NCBI RefSeq assembly: GCF_003985155.1
Contig: NZ_ML133688.1
Coordinates: forward strand, 558,001-622,000
DNA from: Rhizobium vallis
Lineage (GTDB): Bacteria > Pseudomonadota > Alphaproteobacteria > Rhizobiales > Rhizobiaceae
Direction of reading: 5' to 3'
Length of the DNA: 64,000 nt
Part shown: positions 60,773 to 64,000 of the stretch, one piece after another
Layout of the letters: each line of letters starts with the position of its first letter
Numbering within the stretch: position 1 is the first letter of the stretch
Translations under genes and position numbers: made by a program
The notes under the pieces: generated by a model
Seen by the model: the letters and a program-made list of their open reading frames with translations, nothing else
What the model was told of the DNA's origin: nothing
Database searches by the model: none

Positions 60773-61390
60773 AAACCGCGGTCGGCCGTCATCGAACAGG
60801 GTGGCAAGCCACTGGTAATATCGCGGCTGCTTCTCCCGCAATTGGCTGCGCGAATAAGGCGGCCGGTCGATATCGCCATAGAGATAGACGCTTGCCGTGA
60901 CCGCGAAGAATTCCCGGTCATTGCTCATCATGTAGGAATCATCAGGCCAGAGCCCGCGGCCGTTGCTGAAGAATTGTCTGACATCGCCATTGCCGAAGCC
61001 GCCGGGGAGCATCCGGTCGTTATAGGCATGCAGCAACTCATGCAGGATGATCGGCTTGTCGCGATCGAGGCCCCTGACGCGGAGGTCGACGCCGGTCTTG
61101 CTGCTGTAATGGCCGGGACCGAAGGCCGCCGCAGCGGGGTTGGTCCAGATCGGAACCGTCCGCATGAAGGTAAGGACGTCGGGCTTCAGATTGACACGCT
61201 CGACGATGTCGAGCTGCCTTTTGACGGCCGCGACCATCTCCTTGTCAGTCTCCGCGCCCCTGGCATTGCTGAGATCGACCTGCCACCCGTGATAGCTGAA
61301 AACCAATGGATCAGCGCTCGCCACGCCTGCCGTTGCAATCGTCATGGCGATGGCGGCGCAAAGCGCCAGAATTGCCGAAATCCTTCGCAC
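60770..61390 (-). CDS. Secreted HELLH metallopeptidase-like protein
   Basis: About 206 aa. Signal peptide (MRRISAILALCAAIAMTIATAGVASA) then a small mature domain. The zinc motif is IILHELLHAYND with HELLH at 117-121; a downstream Glu in DREFFAVTASVYL (E160) is the likely third ligand, as in gluzincins of the anthrax lethal-factor type. GTG 61390 has GGAGGGGG upstream and puts the signal at the N-terminus. Substrate unknown; the repeat at its 3' end supplies its stop. Confidence 0.75.
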   Translation of the reverse strand: MRRISAILALCAAIAMTIATAGVASADPLVFSYHGWQVDLSNARGAETDKEMVAAVKRQLDIVERVNLKPDVLTFMRTVPIWTNPAAAAFGPGHYSSKTGVDLRVRGLDRDKPIILHELLHAYNDRMLPGGFGNGDVRQFFSNGRGLWPDDSYMMSNDREFFAVTASVYLYGDIDRPPYSRSQLREKQPRYYQWLATLFDDGRPRF

Positions 61391-61492
61391 CGGCCCCCTC
61401 CATTGAATGACGCCGCCGCAACCGTGGCGGCGTCCTGTTTGCCCGGATTCCGGAATGACCGCGGGCACTTGCGCCAGCTCGGGATCGACGGC

Positions 61493-61711
61493 TTAACCGT
61501 CGTAATGACCCGACAGGGCTGCCTCCGCCGACTTCACGACGACGGCAACATTCACTCCCTTCGTCACGACTGCGCCGCTGGCGCGAAGATCGGCCACCGT
61601 CTGAAGGCCACCGGACTTCGGAGCCGCAAGAGGCTGAACCGTTCTGTTGTCCAGATCGGCCACCCAAAGATCATCTTCACCTTCAATACTAATAACGACA
61701 ACTCTCGACAT
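61493..61711 (-). CDS. Small hypothetical protein beside the SARP/TPR regulator (72 aa)
   Basis: 72 aa beginning MSRVVVISIEGEDDLWVADL and containing a Gly-Gly (KSGGLQTVADL). It is beta-rich at the start. It follows the 643-aa regulator by 25 bp on the same strand, so the two are one unit. No family recognised. A product, effector or co-regulator role is open. Confidence 0.6.
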   Translation of the reverse strand: MSRVVVISIEGEDDLWVADLDNRTVQPLAAPKSGGLQTVADLRASGAVVTKGVNVAVVVKSAEAALSGHYDG

Positions 61712-61736
61712 GCTCTTCCCTCTCTACTGATTGATA

Positions 61737-63668
61737 TTAGAAACCTGCTCTTTTCAAACCTTCGCGATAGAGATCTCTATGCCATTGCTCTTTACTTGGA
61801 ACGGCGGAGAGCCACTTATCCACATCGAAGTCTGGATTACCCTCACGGAACCGGCGCACGAACACGCGCGCCTTGTCCTGACGGCCCAACATGGCCCAAC
61901 TTGCAGCCGAGAGCCGATCTGCCAGGCTGGGATCGGCCATCTGGCCGATGTAATCAATAGCGGATTCAAATTCGCCAAGGGCGTAGTTCGCCCCCGCCGC
62001 CGTCCAGAAATATGTGTCCGGGCCGAGGGGGTTCAGCTCGATCGCGCGTTCGATTTTTCGAAGCGCCATGGCCGGCAGCGAGCAATGAACCAGGGTGTCG
62101 GCATAGTCGGCGATCACATCGGCATAGTGCGGAGCAAGGCTCTCCGCCACTTCCATCGCCTCGGCGCTCTCATCGAACGCACCTTGCAAGAGCTTGGCGA
62201 CGCCGAATTCGCGATAGCCGTCGGCAAAGTCCGAACGCTTCTCGGTCGCGCGTTTCGCCGAGCTTTCCGCAGTTTTCAAGAGCTCGATATCACCGCGAGC
62301 AGTCAGCAGCCACTCCTTGGAATAGGTTCGCGCGACTGAGCTCAGCGCCGGCGCGAAATCCGGGCTGACGCTGAGCGCGGCCTTCATTTCGTTGCGCGCC
62401 CGTCTGAGGTTCGGCAGGGTCAGCCGCGCCAGATGCCGCCTTCCGACGAGATAGCGATGGTAAGCGATTGGATTCAGGTCTTCGCGCAGTGCTTCATGGC
62501 GCTCGATCTCGCTCGATACCGATAGCGCGATCCGCCGCGCGACGGCTCGTCTGTCCTTCACGAGCTCCATGTGATCGAGGCTGAATCTTTCCGCCCAGAC
62601 GATCTGGTTCTGGTCGAAGAAGATCAGCTGAGCAAACAGGGTCACCTCGTCGCCGGCGCTGCTGATCCGGGTGTCGAGAATGTAGTTGACGCGATGGCGT
62701 TCGAAAAACGCCTTCTGCTTCTCCGTGTGATGTCCGATCTGGACTGCGGAATACGGCGCTATGACCTGCAAGCTATTGAAGGCGCAAAACCCGATGGTGA
62801 TGTCTTCCACCAGAGACGCGGCGAGAAACCCGGCCTCGGGCCGGACCGACTGGTTCCTCGGAGGAAGCAGCACCAGACGAGGGATTTCGAGCCGGATCGT
62901 CTCGGACTCGAGGGAAAGAGTGGCTTCTATCCCTTCCCGCGGCGGTGGAGAGACGACACCGGCCGATATCCCGTCACGACCAGCGGAGCCATCGCGGATG
63001 GCGATTCCCCGCAGTATCGAATCCTGCCGCTTTTCATGATGATTCCGAAGGAACTCGACCTCTTCTTCCGCCTGGAAAATAGGGATGAGCATTTGCAGCG
63101 TGTCCGGATCCTTCGGTTCGGCTCGAAAAAGGATCACTGCCGCCTTTCTCAGGAGCTCGGTTTCCTTCCGTGACCGCGCCAGACCGGATGCCGCCTTCAA
63201 CGCGTTGCCGAGAATCTCGATATGGCTGCTTTCCCGCTCCGCCAGCCAGCGCAGGAATTCGCGGCTATGGCAGTTGACCGGCCCGAGAAAGGGCTGGTTC
63301 ATCAGCTTCACAACATGCTCCAGCCAGAGGAACGGCTCAGCATCCTCAGCTTTTGCAGGCAGCAAAAGATCGGAAGACAGGAATTCCCGGTTCAGCGAAA
63401 CCAGGTTGCCCTGCGACGAGAGCATGTTTATCCCGAGCTCGGTTTGACGGGCATTGATTCTCGAAATCACCTTGCGCAGCGTGGATAGCGCAACGCCCTT
63501 GTCAGCCTCGCCCCAGAGGAAACGAGCCAATGTCGATCGGTCCGCCGAACCCTGGTCGGTCGTGAACAGATAGGCGAGAAGCAGCAGCCCCTTCTCGGGG
63601 AACGCGACAATGGTTCCCTCTCGATCGACGAGCTGCAAGCTACCGAACGTCTTTAGAATAAAAGTCAT
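61737..63668 (-). CDS. SARP-like DNA-binding regulator with TolB-like and TPR domains
   Basis: 643 aa. The N-terminal ~95 residues are a winged helix of the OmpR/SARP type (FGSLQLVDREGTIVAFPEKG, LLLAYLFTTDQGSADRSTLARFLW, STLRKVISRI) with a helical bacterial-activation-like part after it. The middle (270-390) resembles the TolB-like domain fused to adenylate cyclases (LVEDITIGFCAFNSLQVIAPYS, VNYILDTRISSAGDEVTLFAQL, IVWAERFSLD). The rest has TPR-like helices to the C-terminus. No cyclase domain. It is a cytosolic transcription activator; targets unknown. Confidence 0.85.
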   Translation of the reverse strand: MTFILKTFGSLQLVDREGTIVAFPEKGLLLLAYLFTTDQGSADRSTLARFLWGEADKGVALSTLRKVISRINARQTELGINMLSSQGNLVSLNREFLSSDLLLPAKAEDAEPFLWLEHVVKLMNQPFLGPVNCHSREFLRWLAERESSHIEILGNALKAASGLARSRKETELLRKAAVILFRAEPKDPDTLQMLIPIFQAEEEVEFLRNHHEKRQDSILRGIAIRDGSAGRDGISAGVVSPPPREGIEATLSLESETIRLEIPRLVLLPPRNQSVRPEAGFLAASLVEDITIGFCAFNSLQVIAPYSAVQIGHHTEKQKAFFERHRVNYILDTRISSAGDEVTLFAQLIFFDQNQIVWAERFSLDHMELVKDRRAVARRIALSVSSEIERHEALREDLNPIAYHRYLVGRRHLARLTLPNLRRARNEMKAALSVSPDFAPALSSVARTYSKEWLLTARGDIELLKTAESSAKRATEKRSDFADGYREFGVAKLLQGAFDESAEAMEVAESLAPHYADVIADYADTLVHCSLPAMALRKIERAIELNPLGPDTYFWTAAGANYALGEFESAIDYIGQMADPSLADRLSAASWAMLGRQDKARVFVRRFREGNPDFDVDKWLSAVPSKEQWHRDLYREGLKRAGF

Positions 63669-63887
63669 TTGCCTTTAAGTCACCGCGTCCCGCCGGATAA
63701 GAGCGACATGCGAATATCCGCGACGATAGGAGTCGTTAGACCTATCTCTGGCAGGCACTTTGTCCTAACATTCCGTGAAATTCAACAAGCTCGCGCGCTG
63801 CAAAATTGCGCGCCTATGGATCGTCGATTTTGCCGCCGGGCGCAGTGGAAGCGAGCTTCCGACGACCTGCCCCCAGTAGAGCGGCCC

Positions 63888-64000
63888 TCAGACCTTCTCT
63901 TTCTTCTTGATCTTTTCTTTCGGCTCGACCGGCGCATCGGGCGAAGGCGCCAGCAGCTTGCGCAGCGATGCGATCTTGTCCTTCACCAGCGGCCGGAAAC
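63888..64000 (-). CDS. C-terminal end of a minus-strand gene (truncated by the window)
   Basis: The last 36 codons of a gene are visible, ending at TGA 63890-63888. The sequence FRPLVKDKIASLRKLLAPSP continues to a Lys-rich tail (KEKIKKKEKV). Too short to identify. The 219 bp between it and the SARP/TPR regulator hold that gene's promoter region; nothing specific was seen. Confidence 0.55.
   Translation of the reverse strand, partial: FRPLVKDKIASLRKLLAPSPDAPVEPKEKIKKKEKV

Overview
The window looks like chromosome, or a chromosome-like replicon, of a Rhizobium of the R. leguminosarum/etli group. This rests on high GC with C/G-ending codons, several classes of rhizobial intergenic palindromes, an arsenic operon that uses an aquaglyceroporin in the S. 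meliloti manner, a cobyric acid synthase, many LysR regulators and OhrR/Ohr peroxide control. No rRNA, tRNA, IS element, phage gene or CRISPR array was seen. The species assignment is inference; no search was run.

Layout. 1-7.0 kb: the C-terminal part of a giant coiled-coil protein, an isochorismatase-fold hydrolase, a P-loop kinase, an SDR and CobQ. 7.3-12.1 kb: an orphan betaine-type binding protein, an entericidin-like lipoprotein, a LysR gene divergent from a 47-aa gene, and a divergent ArgO-type exporter/ArgP-type regulator pair. 12.1-15.9 kb: a compact five-gene block speD - DUF350 - two small membrane proteins - membrane-anchored spermidine synthase. 16-21.7 kb: a Gre factor, MgtC with a possible leader peptide, small stress proteins, and a secreted epoxide hydrolase and alpha/beta hydrolase with a LysR regulator. 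21.8-27 kb: a DUF1127 protein, a GlxA-type regulator, two tandem-receiver proteins (one with GGDEF, one without output and with a damaged receiver) and a squalene-cyclase-like helical protein.

27.1-32.1 kb is an arsenic island: a Cys-tailed DUF6428-like protein divergent from arsR-arsC(LMW-PTP type)-arsN-aqpS-arsC(glutaredoxin type)-arsH-MFS, with most genes overlapping. 32.1-39 kb holds a large MscS channel, a DUF924 protein, a receiver/HWE-type kinase, a DHA2 exporter and a candidate minus-strand small RNA.

39.1-50.9 kb is one long operon of 13 genes. An ABC importer (binding protein, two permeases, a 72-aa membrane protein, two ATPases) is followed by a fused DhaK-DhaL kinase, then separate DhaL, DhaM, HPr, enzyme I, an HTH-like protein and DhaK. 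It reads as ABC uptake of a small polyol or triose coupled to a complete private PEP phosphorelay for dihydroxyacetone-type substrates. 50.9-58.5 kb carries esterases, a Rap1a/Tai-like exported protein, OhrR, a NUDIX hydrolase, a second Tat epoxide hydrolase, a DUF3095 protein and Ohr. ohrR and ohr lie about 3 kb apart but carry the same operator half-site. 58.6-64 kb holds a TetA-like exporter/TetR pair with two identical 13-bp operators, a HELLH metallopeptidase, and a SARP/TPR regulator next to a 72-aa protein.

The best candidates for a little-described system are the membrane polyamine operon at 12.1-15.9 kb and the ABC-fed DHA phosphorelay at 39.1-50.9 kb.
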